From the NCBI RefSeq assembly GCF_014596975.1, contig NZ_JACVXD010000005.1, positions 62,001-126,000 on the forward strand: DNA of 64,000 nt, written 5' to 3'. The notes below the pieces were generated by a model, which made no database searches, was not told where the DNA came from, and saw nothing but the letters and a program-made list of their open reading frames with translations. Positions within the stretch are counted from its first letter, which is position 1; each line of letters opens with the position of its first letter. The DNA is from Aestuariibaculum marinum (GTDB lineage: Bacteria; Bacteroidota; Bacteroidia; Flavobacteriales; Flavobacteriaceae). Shown in pieces: positions 1-8,417 of the stretch. Made by a program: the position numbers and the translations under genes.

Positions 1-1
1 A

Positions 2-349
2 TCAGGAAACCACGAGAATGTTGTAGAAAGCCAGATTAAAAATGCTTTATTTCATCTTGAAGCTGATGCTTTTAAAAGCATTGTTTTAGCCTACGAACCG
101 GTTTGGGCTATCGGAACAGGAGAGACTGCAAGCCCAGAGCAAGCACAGGATATGCATGCATTCATTAGGAAAACTTTAGCTGATAAGTATGGTGCAGACG
201 TAGCTGATTCTGTATCTATTCTTTACGGAGGTAGTGTGAAACCAAACAATGCGGTAGAAATTTTCTCTAAGCCTGACGTAGATGGTGGATTAATTGGAGG
301 CGCTTCATTAAACGCTGAAGACTTTTTCGCTATTGTAAACGCATTTTAA
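2..349 (+). CDS. tpiA: Triosephosphate isomerase, C-terminal part (5' end outside window)
   Basis: This is the last 115 codons of triosephosphate isomerase, which interconverts dihydroxyacetone phosphate and glyceraldehyde 3-phosphate in cytosolic glycolysis. The frame is open from base 2 and is cut by the window edge. The catalytic glutamate sits in [11 protein letters not shown] (bases about 89-121). The phosphate-binding loops are YGGSVKPNN and GGLIGGASL near the end. The gene belongs to the host backbone together with prmA and clpS downstream. The identification is secure because the active-site segments are intact. Confidence 0.96.
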   Translation, partial: SGNHENVVESQIKNALFHLEADAFKSIVLAYEPVWAIGTGETASPEQAQDMHAFIRKTLADKYGADVADSVSILYGGSVKPNNAVEIFSKPDVDGGLIGGASLNAEDFFAIVNAF

Positions 350-429
350 TTCAAAATATAATTTTTAGGTATTAGTTTACTTTTGGTAGTTTAATTAGAA
401 CTGAAAAATTTTTAACACAAAATAAAATC

Positions 430-460
430 AACCTCATGAATTTTAAATTCATGAGGTTTT
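430..460 (+). terminator. Hairpin terminator between tpiA and prmA
   Basis: Two perfect 14-bp complementary arms (430-443 and 445-458) run into a short T tract. The inner A/T pairs would open to form the loop. The hairpin lies 80 bp after the tpiA stop and 16 bp before the prmA start. It could therefore end tpiA transcripts or act in the prmA leader. A TAnnTTTG-like element (TACTTTTG, 378-385) lies upstream of it. Confidence 0.6.
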
Positions 461-475
461 AATATAAAATAAATC

Positions 476-1312
476 ATGTCAAACATCATTTATATAGGGT
501 ACGAATTTACTGTAACACCATTACAACCCGCTGTAGAAATCTTAATTGCCGAATTAGGCTTTGCCGGATTTGAAAGCTTTGTAGAAACAGAAACCGGTGT
601 AACAGCATATATTCAAAAGGAGGAGTGGAATGCAGAGATTTTAAACGATGTTCAAATTTTAAATTCCGATGAGTTTAAAATCGACTATACTTTTAATGAA
701 ATAGAGCAAACCAACTGGAATGAAGAGTGGGAAAAGAATTTTAACCCAATAGTTGTCGACGATGTATGTTCGGTACGTGCGCCATTTCATGAGAATCCAA
801 ATACGAAGTACGATATTATTATTGAGCCTAAAATGAGTTTTGGTACCGGGCATCACGAAACTACCCATATGATGATTCAGCATATTCTAAAAAACGATTT
901 CACTAATAAATCGGTTTTAGATATGGGATGCGGTACTGGAGTATTAGCCATTTTAACCGAAATGAAAGGTGCAAAACCTATCGATGCTGTAGATTACGAT
1001 AACTGGTGTTATGTAAATAGTTTAGAAAATGTAGAACGCAACAATTGTGAGCATATTACGGTAATAGAAGGCGATGCCAGTGTTTTAGAAGGTAAAAAGT
1101 ACGATGTGATTATAGCTAATATTAACCGTAATATTTTATTACAGGATATGGCAACTTATGTATCGTGTTTAAATGAAAACGGGACTTTGTTTTTAAGTGG
1201 ATTTTATAACGATGATATTCCGGTTATTCAGGAGGCGTGCGAAAAGTTATTGTTAAAATTTGTTGAAAAATTCGAGAGAAATCAATGGGTTGCGTTAAAA
1301 TTTTTAAATTAG
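476..1312 (+). CDS. prmA: Ribosomal protein L11 methyltransferase PrmA
   Basis: A 278-aa cytosolic SAM-dependent methyltransferase that N-methylates ribosomal protein L11 in the known family. The SAM-binding motif I is DMGCGTGVLAIL at about residues 148-159, preceded by the family's FGTGHHETTHMM segment. The catalytic-loop motif is IANINRNILL at about 211-220. The N-terminal 110 residues are the L11-recognition domain and are shorter than in E. coli, as usual in Bacteroidota. It is followed by a hairpin at 1331-1361 and then clpS. Confidence 0.95.
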   Translation: MSNIIYIGYEFTVTPLQPAVEILIAELGFAGFESFVETETGVTAYIQKEEWNAEILNDVQILNSDEFKIDYTFNEIEQTNWNEEWEKNFNPIVVDDVCSVRAPFHENPNTKYDIIIEPKMSFGTGHHETTHMMIQHILKNDFTNKSVLDMGCGTGVLAILTEMKGAKPIDAVDYDNWCYVNSLENVERNNCEHITVIEGDASVLEGKKYDVIIANINRNILLQDMATYVSCLNENGTLFLSGFYNDDIPVIQEACEKLLLKFVEKFERNQWVALKFLN

Positions 1313-1330
1313 CATATTGTTTTGCAGGTA

Positions 1331-1361
1331 GTTACAGGTATTTTTTTAAAATACCTGTAAC
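1331..1361 (+). terminator. Hairpin after prmA
   Basis: Fourteen-bp arms, 1331-1344 and 1348-1361, are perfectly complementary around a TTT loop. No clear T run follows the right arm, so this may be a weak terminator or a 3'-end stabilising hairpin for the prmA message. It lies 18 bp after the prmA stop and about 50 bp before clpS. Confidence 0.5.
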
Positions 1362-1415
1362 CTAAATGCAATTTAAAAAGTTTGAAATCTCTGTAAATGA
1401 GTTAAATTAATGTGT

Positions 1416-1691
1416 ATGAGTACTAGAGAAGAAACCTTAGAAGAATTACTACTGGAAGAAGAGGTGTTAACGCAAAACGAAATTGTTTTGTATAACGATG
1501 ACGTTAATACCTTCGACCATGTTATTGAAACACTTATCTATGCCTGCGATCATACAGCAGAGCAAGCAGAACAATGTTCAATTATAGTGCACTATAAAGG
1601 GAAATGTACGGTTAAAACAGGGGCTTACGACGATTTAAAGCCGCGTTGCTCGATGTTACTTGATGCCGGGTTAAGTGCAGAAATAGTTTAA
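1416..1691 (+). CDS. clpS: ATP-dependent Clp protease adaptor ClpS
   Basis: A small cytosolic adaptor (91 aa from this start) that delivers N-degron substrates to the ClpAP protease. The ClpS core is clear: VLYNDDVNTFDHVIETL, then the substrate-pocket region with HTAEQAEQC and the C-terminal LDAGLSAEIV. An in-frame ATG two codons upstream (1410) is equally possible; 1416 gives the common MST start. A strong bidirectional terminator follows at 1697-1736. Confidence 0.94.
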   Translation: MSTREETLEELLLEEEVLTQNEIVLYNDDVNTFDHVIETLIYACDHTAEQAEQCSIIVHYKGKCTVKTGAYDDLKPRCSMLLDAGLSAEIV

Positions 1692-1696
1692 TACGA

Positions 1697-1736
1697 TACA
1701 CCTTTAGAATTTATTTTAATAAATTCTAAAGGTGTA
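1697..1736. terminator. Bidirectional terminator between clpS and the convergent yeeE-type pair
   Basis: Perfect 17-bp arms at 1697-1713 and 1720-1736 enclose the loop TTTTAA. It sits between the clpS stop and the stop of the convergent minus-strand gene, where a terminator working on both strands is expected. Confidence 0.8.
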
Positions 1737-1752
1737 CTTGTAATAAGGCTTT

Positions 1753-2166
1753 TTAGTGAGGGAGTTTATCTTTTAAAACACCGTAAATAAATGTACCTAC
1801 TATCGCTGCCAATATAACAATAGCAATGGTGTAGTATCCTGCTCCAAAAAGGATATACATTGGTCCTGGGCAAGCGCCTACTAACGCCCATCCAAATCCG
1901 AAGATTATACCTCCTATAATATAACGAGGAAATCCTTTGTCTTTTTTAGGAACAAAGATTTCTGTACCATATGTATTTTTAACATGCCCTCTTTTTGCCA
2001 ATTGTAAAAAGATAACGCCAGATGCGATGGCAGTACCAATAATACCATACATGTGGAAGGACTGGAATCTAAACATTTCGTAGATTCTGTACCACGAAAC
2101 CGCTTCAGATTTGGTTAATACAATTCCGAAAAATATACCGACTAATAAGAATTTTAAAAACTTCAT
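1753..2166 (-). CDS. YeeE/YedE-family inner-membrane protein, second half (DUF6691-like)
   Basis: A 137-aa protein with about four hydrophobic helices. It carries the conserved signature LVGACPGPMYILFG, whose cysteine is the thiol-relay residue in YeeE/TsuA thiosulfate channels. It lies 3 bp after its partner at 2170-2727, so the two are translated as a pair and probably form one split YeeE-type transporter in the inner membrane. Transport of thiosulfate or a related sulfur compound is inferred from the family. Confidence 0.85.
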   Translation of the reverse strand: MKFLKFLLVGIFFGIVLTKSEAVSWYRIYEMFRFQSFHMYGIIGTAIASGVIFLQLAKRGHVKNTYGTEIFVPKKDKGFPRYIIGGIIFGFGWALVGACPGPMYILFGAGYYTIAIVILAAIVGTFIYGVLKDKLPH

Positions 2167-2169
2167 AAA

Positions 2170-2727
2170 CTAAAAAATTAAAGGTAAAATAAGGTTGGTC
2201 ATAATTAATCCTCCAACAAAGAATCCGATCACAGCGATTAATGATGGTTTTTGTAAGCTGCTTAAACCTGTAATGGCATGCCCTGATGTACATCCACCAG
2301 CATAACGCGTACCAAAACCAACTAAAAGACCTCCAATAATTAAAAGCGCTAATCCTTTAAAAGAAGAGATGGCTTCTAGATCGAACATTTCGTTTGGAAC
2401 TAAGGTCTTTCCAGGATTTTCAAAACCCATTTGCTGTAATTCAGCAACAGTTGCTGGGTTTAAATCAGTAATACTGTCATCAGACAAATAATGCGTTGCA
2501 ATAAATCCACCAATAACGGCACCTGCTACTACGGTAAGGTTCCATAATTGACTTTTCCAGTCGAATTTGAAAAAATCTGCAAATTTATCGGCACCTATAA
2601 TAGAACACATGGTTCTCAGGTTTGACGACATACCAAAGGTTTTACCAAAATATAAGAGTAATGCCATAACTATGGCAATAAGTGGGCCAGAAACAAACCA
2701 TGGCCAAGGGCTTAAAATATAATCCAT
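2170..2727 (-). CDS. YeeE/YedE-family inner-membrane protein, first half
   Basis: A 185-aa membrane protein with several hydrophobic spans and the motif RYAGGCTSGHAITGLSSL, the first cysteine site of the YeeE/YedE (DUF395) family. In the known structures such cysteines pass thiosulfate across the inner membrane. It is the promoter-proximal gene of a two-gene minus-strand operon. The partner starts 3 bp after its stop and supplies the second cysteine motif. Confidence 0.87.
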   Translation of the reverse strand: MDYILSPWPWFVSGPLIAIVMALLLYFGKTFGMSSNLRTMCSIIGADKFADFFKFDWKSQLWNLTVVAGAVIGGFIATHYLSDDSITDLNPATVAELQQMGFENPGKTLVPNEMFDLEAISSFKGLALLIIGGLLVGFGTRYAGGCTSGHAITGLSSLQKPSLIAVIGFFVGGLIMTNLILPLIF

Positions 2728-2876
2728 TTAAACAATTTTTGCGGCAAAAATAAGGGAACTATGTATTACTTATGTAATAAATGTTACCAAACAAAAGTAG
2801 TGATTTTAAGTAAATATTTGATTGCTATGAGGTTATTGGTTTTATAGAAAAAAAATCAAAAAATAATTGAAAATAA

Positions 2877-2909
2877 TTTGGTGGTAACTTAATAAAAGTT
2901 CTATATTTG
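2877..2909 (+). promoter_or_regulatory. Bacteroidota-type promoter for the tRNA-Arg pair
   Basis: TTTG at 2877-2880 and TATATTTG at 2902-2909 fit the -33 TTTG and -7 TAnnTTTG consensus with a 21-bp spacer. The expected start of transcription is about 8 bp upstream of the mature tRNA at 2924. It is the cleanest promoter in the window and a useful local reference for the other -7 calls. Confidence 0.75.
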
Positions 2910-2923
2910 CACCCACAAAAAAC

Positions 2924-2997
2924 GGCCACGTGGCGCAACTGAATAGCGCACTTGATTACGGCTCAAGAGGTTCCAGGTTTGAATCCTGGCGTGGTCA
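2924..2997 (+). tRNA. tRNA-Arg (anticodon ACG)
   Basis: A 74-nt cloverleaf. The acceptor stem pairs GGCCACG with CGTGGTC (one G-T pair). The anticodon stem CTTGA/TCAAG encloses the loop TTACGGC, giving anticodon ACG. The T arm is CCAGG TTTGAAT CCTGG. CCA is not encoded. The second arginine tRNA follows 73 bp downstream, probably in the same transcript. Confidence 0.95.
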
Positions 2998-3070
2998 CGA
3001 GTAAAATTTGAATGTGTAATTATGGTTTATTCTGTATTTACACATTTTAAATTAAAGAAAATAGTAATTA

Positions 3071-3144
3071 GGTCGCGTAGCTCAGCTGGATAGAGCATCT
3101 GCCTTCTAAGCAGACGGTCACAGGTTCGAATCCTGTCGCGATCA
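3071..3144 (+). tRNA. tRNA-Arg (anticodon TCT), probable integration site of the island
   Basis: A 74-nt cloverleaf. The acceptor stem pairs GGTCGCG with CGCGATC. The anticodon stem TCTGC/GCAGA encloses CTTCTAA, giving anticodon TCT. The T arm is ACAGG TTCGAAT CCTGT. CCA is not encoded. It is intact, and a tyrosine recombinase gene begins about 200 bp past its 3' end, the usual layout at an attL. I did not find a second copy of its 3' end in the window. Confidence 0.95.
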
Positions 3145-3168
3145 CTGAAAGAGCTTTTAAAAAGCGTC

Positions 3169-3204
3169 AAATCCACGTAATTCTTATGAAGTACGTGGAT
3201 TTTC
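3169..3204 (+). terminator. Terminator after the tRNA-Arg genes
   Basis: Perfect 11-bp arms AAATCCACGTA (3169-3179) and TACGTGGATTT (3192-3202) enclose a 12-nt loop, ending in a short T run. The hairpin probably ends the tRNA transcript at the border between backbone and island. Confidence 0.65.
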
Positions 3205-3249
3205 AGGTTTTAATGGGTATATTTGAAACGATGTTATTTGATATTAAAT

Positions 3250-3290
3250 GTCAGTTAAGCGTCAGTTCATTTATAAAAGTGTCAGTTCAT
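3250..3290 (+). repeat. Short direct repeats next to the integrase (possible arm-type sites)
   Basis: GTCAGTT occurs at 3250-3256, 3261-3267 and 3281-3287. The last two extend to the identical ten-mer GTCAGTTCAT, 20 bp apart. They lie between the tRNA end and the integrase start, where tyrosine recombinases bind arm-type sites. Function is inferred from position only. Confidence 0.45.
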
Positions 3291-3351
3291 AGGCACTTTA
3301 TCAAATAAAACCAATGTACTGCCATAGTTGATTTGACTTTCGTCAAGATGT

Positions 3352-4635
3352 ATGTTTAATCTAAAGACGACAACTATGCGGTCACAAAACACCTTCTCAA
3401 TTCTTTTTTGGGCAGACAATAGCAGCTCAAAAAATCCAAATGCATTATTATATGCACGAATCACGGTTAACCAAAAGCGGGTTAACATCAGTCTTAAACG
3501 CCATATTCCTTACGATTTATGGAATGCAAAAACTAAAAAGGTTAAGGGGAATTCCATACAAGCCAGGCAAGTCAATCAGTATTTAGATGAGGTTTATACT
3601 AAGTTATTTCAAATCTATAAAGACTTAACCTATAAAGGGGAATTGGTAACAGCGCAGTTCGTTAAATCAATTTTCACCGGAGAAACAGCCCTTTCTAAAA
3701 CTTTAATGGATCTGGTTTCTTACCATAAGAGTCAATTTAAAAATACGTTATCACCTGGTACCATTGTGAACTATGGTATAACCGAAAACTATCTGAAACG
3801 CTTTTTAGAATCCTCACGAAAAACTAATGATATCTATTTAAAGCAATTAAATTTCGAATTCCTATGTGATTTCGTAGCCTATTTAAAGAACTATTGGCCG
3901 GAAGGACATCCTAGACAAATAAGTAATAATACGGTAATGAAACATGTACAGCGCTTACGTAAAATGGTAACACTGGCATACCACATGGAATGGATAGAAA
4001 AGGATCCATTTGTAAAATGGAAATCAGTATTTGAAAAGCGAGAACGCGAATTCTTATCCAATTTAGAAATAACTAAACTGGAAAACCATGAGTTCGTAAT
4101 AGATCGTTTAGCTAGAGTAAGAGACCTTTTTATATTCAGTTGCTTTACTGGTATAAGTTACATTGATATCATGAGTCTTACTGAAGATAACTTAGTGAAA
4201 GGAATTGATGGAAGTCTCTGGATATTTACTGAAAGAAAGAAATCAAAAACAAAAGTAAAAATCCCGTTACTAGACAAAGCAGAGGCCCTAATCAAAAAGT
4301 ATCAAGGGCATCCAATGACATCCGTTTCAGGCACCTTATTTCCTCAAATAACCAATGAGAAGTTAAATTTCTATTTAAAAGAAGTCGCTTTGGCTTGTGG
4401 TATAAAAAAGCATTTAACCTTTCATATGGCAAGGCATACCTTCGCAACCACCGTAACGTTAAGTAATGGTGTTCCTATAGAAACGGTGTCAAAGCTACTA
4501 GGCCATACCAAAATAGCGACTACTCAAATTTACGCTAGAGTCCTTGAAGAAAAGGTGAGTCAGGATATGAATGATCTAAGGCAGCAACTAGAAAGTAAAA
4601 CTAAGAATAAACAGGGTAAGTCAAACGTCGGTTAA
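3352..4635 (+). CDS. Tyrosine recombinase / integrase of the island (IntDOT-like)
   Basis: A 427-aa site-specific recombinase expected to insert and excise the island at the neighbouring tRNA-Arg. Order: arm-binding domain (about 10-95), SAM-like core-binding domain (about 110-215), catalytic domain (about 230-415). Catalytic residues visible are the beta-hairpin lysine in KTKVKIPLL, H358 and R361 in HMARHTF, H385 in LLGHTK and nucleophile Y394 in QIYARV. The usual first arginine is replaced by S269 in TGISYID, as known for IntDOT of CTnDOT. ATG 3376 (MRSQNTF) is an alternative start. Confidence 0.92.
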   Translation: MFNLKTTTMRSQNTFSILFWADNSSSKNPNALLYARITVNQKRVNISLKRHIPYDLWNAKTKKVKGNSIQARQVNQYLDEVYTKLFQIYKDLTYKGELVTAQFVKSIFTGETALSKTLMDLVSYHKSQFKNTLSPGTIVNYGITENYLKRFLESSRKTNDIYLKQLNFEFLCDFVAYLKNYWPEGHPRQISNNTVMKHVQRLRKMVTLAYHMEWIEKDPFVKWKSVFEKREREFLSNLEITKLENHEFVIDRLARVRDLFIFSCFTGISYIDIMSLTEDNLVKGIDGSLWIFTERKKSKTKVKIPLLDKAEALIKKYQGHPMTSVSGTLFPQITNEKLNFYLKEVALACGIKKHLTFHMARHTFATTVTLSNGVPIETVSKLLGHTKIATTQIYARVLEEKVSQDMNDLRQQLESKTKNKQGKSNVG

Positions 4636-4773
4636 ATAATGTAATTGGTATGCAGTTTTTTGACGAATAGCGAATAAAAAGAATTTTCATACAAAAACAT
4701 AAGTTTTAGTAGGTTTTAGTTTCTTAAATTTAGGTAGAACACATTTAAATTAATACTTAACCTACTAAAATTT

Positions 4774-5619
4774 ATGAGCAAAGAATTACTCAGGCAAATT
4801 GTAATTAATTTGAGGCATCAGTTAGAGATTTTAGAAAATTCTAATGAAGATGCTATTCAAAAATTAGAAGACTGTTTTCAGGAATCCTACGAAGCATTAA
4901 AAGAGTTGAAGGAGTTGTTTAGTGAAACACCTTCCCGGACCATGGAAGATGAGATATACTTTTTTAAAAGAACAAAACCTTATGTGCTAAGTAAGGTCAT
5001 TACGTATTCAGAGTTGTATCGTCTTGAAGTTAAGAAGCCTATCAATTCTAATAAAGTGGTTTTAAAATATTATAAAACCTATATAGATAAGCTTCAGGGG
5101 TATATCGATTCTAAAATAGAATTCTATAATTATTACCGAATGGACTCTAAGTTTTTGGACGAGCAATATTTTACAAGAAGGGAAACCGATTTAAGGTTGT
5201 ATCCTGATGCAGCCTATTTTTGTACAGATACAGAATTTACCACAAGTCATGATACGGTATTGGCAACATTAATGGCTTATGAGAGTATTATTGTTTATGT
5301 GAAGCAAGAAATGTCCAGTTTAAATAGAGATCAATATACAACGGCTGAAAACTCCATGAGTACATTGAATTGGACAGCCAATAAAAGTGATCTGGTTGAA
5401 CTTATTTATGCCATTCAAGGCACCAATGCTATTAATAATGGTAACGCAACTTTAAAGGAAATAGCATCTTTCTTTAATCTTTCATTTAATGTGAAAATAG
5501 CCGATTACTCCAGAGTTTACTTCGATTTACAAGCTAGGTCTCAAAAAACAAAGTTTATCGATATGCTCAAAGAAACTTTAGAAAATAAGATTGAAAAGTC
5601 TCTTAATACACGTAAATAA
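4774..5619 (+). CDS. RteC-domain protein (mobile-element regulator)
   Basis: A 281-aa mostly helical protein resembling the RteC family. In CTnDOT, RteC activates expression of the excision operon. Supporting features are an acidic helical N terminus, the central FYNYYRMDSKFLDEQYFTRR region and a C-terminal helical segment ending in a basic tail. It follows the integrase in the same direction after a 138-bp gap. It may control the HTH gene downstream through the dyads at 5775 and 6004 (inference). No catalytic motif is visible. Confidence 0.75.
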   Translation: MSKELLRQIVINLRHQLEILENSNEDAIQKLEDCFQESYEALKELKELFSETPSRTMEDEIYFFKRTKPYVLSKVITYSELYRLEVKKPINSNKVVLKYYKTYIDKLQGYIDSKIEFYNYYRMDSKFLDEQYFTRRETDLRLYPDAAYFCTDTEFTTSHDTVLATLMAYESIIVYVKQEMSSLNRDQYTTAENSMSTLNWTANKSDLVELIYAIQGTNAINNGNATLKEIASFFNLSFNVKIADYSRVYFDLQARSQKTKFIDMLKETLENKIEKSLNTRK

Positions 5620-5774
5620 CCTTCAGACTGGAGTCTTTTCTTTAGTGTTTAGTTGAAAATTGAGGGATTAATTCTAATTCAACTGAAAATATTTTAAATT
5701 TTTTTCAATACGAATTGCATAAAAAAGGTGCCTTTTAGTCACTGAATATGGTATTTGTAAACATTTATACTTTT

Positions 5775-6024
5775 AAAATCACAGACTATGTGATTTCCAA
5801 AATAGCACTTTTCAATAACTTTTAATTTTGCCTTATTTTAAGATCTTGCTTTATAGAGTTTTAGGATGAATTTTAGTTACCAATAAACACCCAACTTGGG
5901 TAACAGGTTTGCTTGAAAACATGTTTGCAATAAGTATAAATTTTGTTATACTTTTGATTATAACAGGAGTTGTAAAATATAACTTTTGTTATCATTTTGT
6001 ATTAAAATCACATACTATGTGATT
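5775..6024. promoter_or_regulatory. Two copies of a dyad (AATCACA-N5-TGTGATT) in a gene-free stretch
   Basis: The 745-bp stretch 5620-6365 has no gene but is rich in structure. A palindrome AATCACA-N5-TGTGATT occurs at 5777-5795 and again at 6006-6024. The two sites match at all but one base over 21 bp and are 229 bp apart. Between them lie smaller dyads: ACCCA-N3-TGGGT at 5889-5901, GTTATA-N8-TATAAC at 5945-5964, and ATAAC-N4-GTTAT at 5979-5992. A regulator of element mobility, for example the RteC-like protein, could bind here; the sequence alone does not say. Confidence 0.5.
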
Positions 6025-6100
6025 GATTATCAGTACTCCCAACTTGTTATTCCTTGTTAAAATTTCTCAAAAGGACTTCGCACATTTGTAACCGAAAGTC

Positions 6101-6281
6101 AAATCAACTTAAATAGAACTATTATTAATCATTTAATTGAGAAACTAATGAGAAAGTCATTTTAATCGAACTTCAAATTAGAGATTCACGAACACCTAAT
6201 TTATTAAATAGGCATGGCGTGAGCTAAATCAACTCAAACAGAACTAGTATTAACCTTTGAATAAAAAAACTTATGAGCAAA
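6101..6281 (+). repeat. Imperfect direct repeat in the leader of the HTH gene
   Basis: Two copies of a roughly 55-bp sequence lie at 6101-6155 and 6226-6281 with about three quarters identity. Each begins AAATCAACT and ends in a start-like ATGAG followed by a tiny frame (MRKSF stop at 6148; MSKPIT stop at 6273). Both resemble the sequence around the real starts at 4774 and 6366. They may be duplicated translation-start regions or leader peptides. Confidence 0.4.
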
Positions 6282-6365
6282 CCTATAACATAGAATATCA
6301 AATTAATGTTTCCAAAACATTTTAATCGCAATAAAACCCTAAGAATTAACCTTAACCCAATATTT

Positions 6366-6644
6366 ATGAGCGTAAAAATACTTACCCTTGATGATCTTCA
6401 TGAGTTTAAAATGGAATTACTCAGCGACATTCAAAACCTAATGCAAAACCCAGAATCTGAAAAGCCTAAAAAGTGGATTAAATCTTCAGAAGTGCGTAAA
6501 CTATTAGGTATATCTCCGGGTACATTACAAAACCTGCGTGTTAATGGAACCTTACCATACATAAAGTTCGGAAGTGTTATTTATTACAATGCTGAGCAAA
6601 TCAACGAGATGCTTGAAAATAATCAAATGAATCAACCCCAATAA
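6366..6644 (+). CDS. Helix-turn-helix excisionase-type DNA-binding protein
   Basis: A 92-aa protein with a C-terminal MerR/excisionase-like fold: WIKSSEVRKLLGISPGTLQN gives the helix-turn-helix and YIKFGSVIYYN the wing. Such proteins follow integrase and RteC genes in Bacteroidota mobile elements and act as excisionases or regulators. Start 6366 (MSVKILTLDD) fits the family; an upstream ATG at 6306 would add 20 atypical residues. A second protein of this type is encoded at 60431-60748. Confidence 0.82.
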   Translation: MSVKILTLDDLHEFKMELLSDIQNLMQNPESEKPKKWIKSSEVRKLLGISPGTLQNLRVNGTLPYIKFGSVIYYNAEQINEMLENNQMNQPQ

Positions 6645-6736
6645 GAGTATAAGTTGGTGTTTGTTGCTCATTACCAACGTTAACCATTGCTGGGTACAAA
6701 ATGTGCCTGGCATGGTTTATTATTCGTTCCATTCCT

Positions 6737-7429
6737 ATGCAAAATGTAAATTATATCAATCACCTAAATGGGGTGCAAGATCAATTTGTAAAAGACAGTC
6801 GGTTGAATCCAACGCATATAAGCATGTACATGGCCCTTTTTAAATTCTGGAACTATCTCCATTTCCCAAAAACCTTTCATATCAATAGGGAGGAAATTAT
6901 GCAGTTATCTAAGATTGGTTCCAAAGCAACATATCACCGGGTGATTAAAGAGTTAAGCTTATGGAAATACATTGTTTATATGCCTTCCAATAACCCCTTT
7001 AAAGGCTCTAAAGTCAAGATGCTCAATTTCGATACAACTTGCAAACCTCTATTATCCCCATACCGTCCCAAATTAGATACAACTGTAAAACAAGAGCTGG
7101 TATCTAAAGATAAACGTAATAAAACAATTAAAAACACTATAAACGGAGAGGGAAACAAAACGCTCCCAAAGAAAAATGAAGTAATTGAATTTTTTAAAAC
7201 TGAAAACGGATCAGAAACAGATGCTTTAAAATTTTTTAATCACTATCAGGCCACCGGATGGAAATTGAATAACAAAACACCAATAGAAGATTGGCAGGCT
7301 ATGGCTCAAAAATGGATGTTGAAAACAAAAGAGTTCGAAATTGAAAAAACAAACGGAAAACAACTGTCTCAAATTCAAGACAACCACCTGCATACCATTC
7401 GTAACAAAAACTACAATCAACCATTATGA
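6737..7429 (+). CDS. Replication-type winged-helix protein of the mobile element
   Basis: A protein of about 230 aa. Its N-terminal half (INREEIMQLSKIGSKATYHR followed by a second helix) looks like the winged helix of a replication initiator or primosomal adaptor. A basic linker follows (about 110-140), then a C-terminal segment with FNHYQATGWKLNNKTPIEDW, which recurs in phage DnaD/replication-like proteins. Its stop overlaps the start of the DnaC-like ATPase (ATGA at 7426-7429), the usual pairing of replisome adaptor and helicase loader. An upstream in-frame ATG at 6701 is less likely. Confidence 0.6.
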   Translation: MQNVNYINHLNGVQDQFVKDSRLNPTHISMYMALFKFWNYLHFPKTFHINREEIMQLSKIGSKATYHRVIKELSLWKYIVYMPSNNPFKGSKVKMLNFDTTCKPLLSPYRPKLDTTVKQELVSKDKRNKTIKNTINGEGNKTLPKKNEVIEFFKTENGSETDALKFFNHYQATGWKLNNKTPIEDWQAMAQKWMLKTKEFEIEKTNGKQLSQIQDNHLHTIRNKNYNQPL

Positions 7430-8169
7430 GTTCATTCAGTTCAAATTTCAATCCAAAACAGCCGCACATCATTACCGAGGGAGCTGTGTCTTACGAATTA
7501 GGAGAATTAAAAGGCAAAGTCATTAGCTACGATTTCCAAAAAATCTTAATCTACCTGGAGGCCAAGGGGAAATTGTTATTTGGCCGCCAGTTTAAAATTT
7601 ATGAAGAAGACCATGAAGTATTACTTAAATTAGTAACCTATTATATCCAGGATAAAAGCTATTGTGAACACTTAGGTTTAGATATCGAAAAAGGAATCAT
7701 GCTATCCGGTCCGGTGGGGTGCGGTAAAACAACTTTAATGAAACTATTACCTTGTATTGCTCCTTACAAAAAGCCTTATAAAATCATCCCTGCAAGAAAT
7801 ATTGTATTTGGTTTCAATAATCTTGGTCATAAAATCATTGAGGACTATTCAGATAATCAAAGTTATTGTTTTGACGATCTAGGAGTAGAGGCAACCGGAA
7901 AACATTTTGGTTCCGACTGCAACGTCTTGGGGGAGATCCTTTTATCGCGTTATGATATAAATTCTATTACGTCATTTCAAAATAGTAATCCTCAAAATGT
8001 CATCCCGAGCGCAGTCCAGGGAAGAATAGCGAGGAATAAAACCCATGTCACAACAAACCTCAACGCCCAGGAACTCGAAGATAAATATGGTGAGCGTGTA
8101 CGTTCAAGAATGCGCTCGATGTTCAATCTCATAGCATTCAATTATGATGCTAAGGATAAACGAGATTAG
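7426..8169 (+). CDS. DnaC/IstB-like P-loop ATPase (helicase loader type)
   Basis: A 247-aa AAA+ ATPase. Walker A is SGPVGCGKTT at about residues 96-105, Walker B is YCFDDLG at about 147-153, and an arginine-rich end VRSRMRSMFNLI is compatible with sensor residues. It is probably a helicase loader that, with the protein encoded by the overlapping upstream gene, supports replication of the excised element. An IS21 IstB role is unlikely because no IstA transposase is present. Confidence 0.75.
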   Translation: MSSFSSNFNPKQPHIITEGAVSYELGELKGKVISYDFQKILIYLEAKGKLLFGRQFKIYEEDHEVLLKLVTYYIQDKSYCEHLGLDIEKGIMLSGPVGCGKTTLMKLLPCIAPYKKPYKIIPARNIVFGFNNLGHKIIEDYSDNQSYCFDDLGVEATGKHFGSDCNVLGEILLSRYDINSITSFQNSNPQNVIPSAVQGRIARNKTHVTTNLNAQELEDKYGERVRSRMRSMFNLIAFNYDAKDKRD

Positions 8170-8417
8170 GTTACTTAATTTATATAATAAGAGATTGCCT
8201 TGTATTTCAAAGCCTTTTTTTTAAAATAGAGTTTTAAATGTTTGTCATTGAGTAGAGTATCAAAATAGCAAGCCATTTAAGCATTAATGCAGTGCTTGGC
8301 TTAAATAATTTAGCAAAGTTAATTTAACGTATTTAACTACATTTTGTATGGTAAATTCATGCGTCTTGTACGGTTTTTATTAAATTTAGCTTTTGTTAAA
8401 ATATCAATTCTTTCTTA

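Noticed and set aside
7426..8169. IstB of an IS21 element
   Set aside because: No IstA transposase or terminal inverted repeats are seen; the overlapping partner looks like a replication protein.
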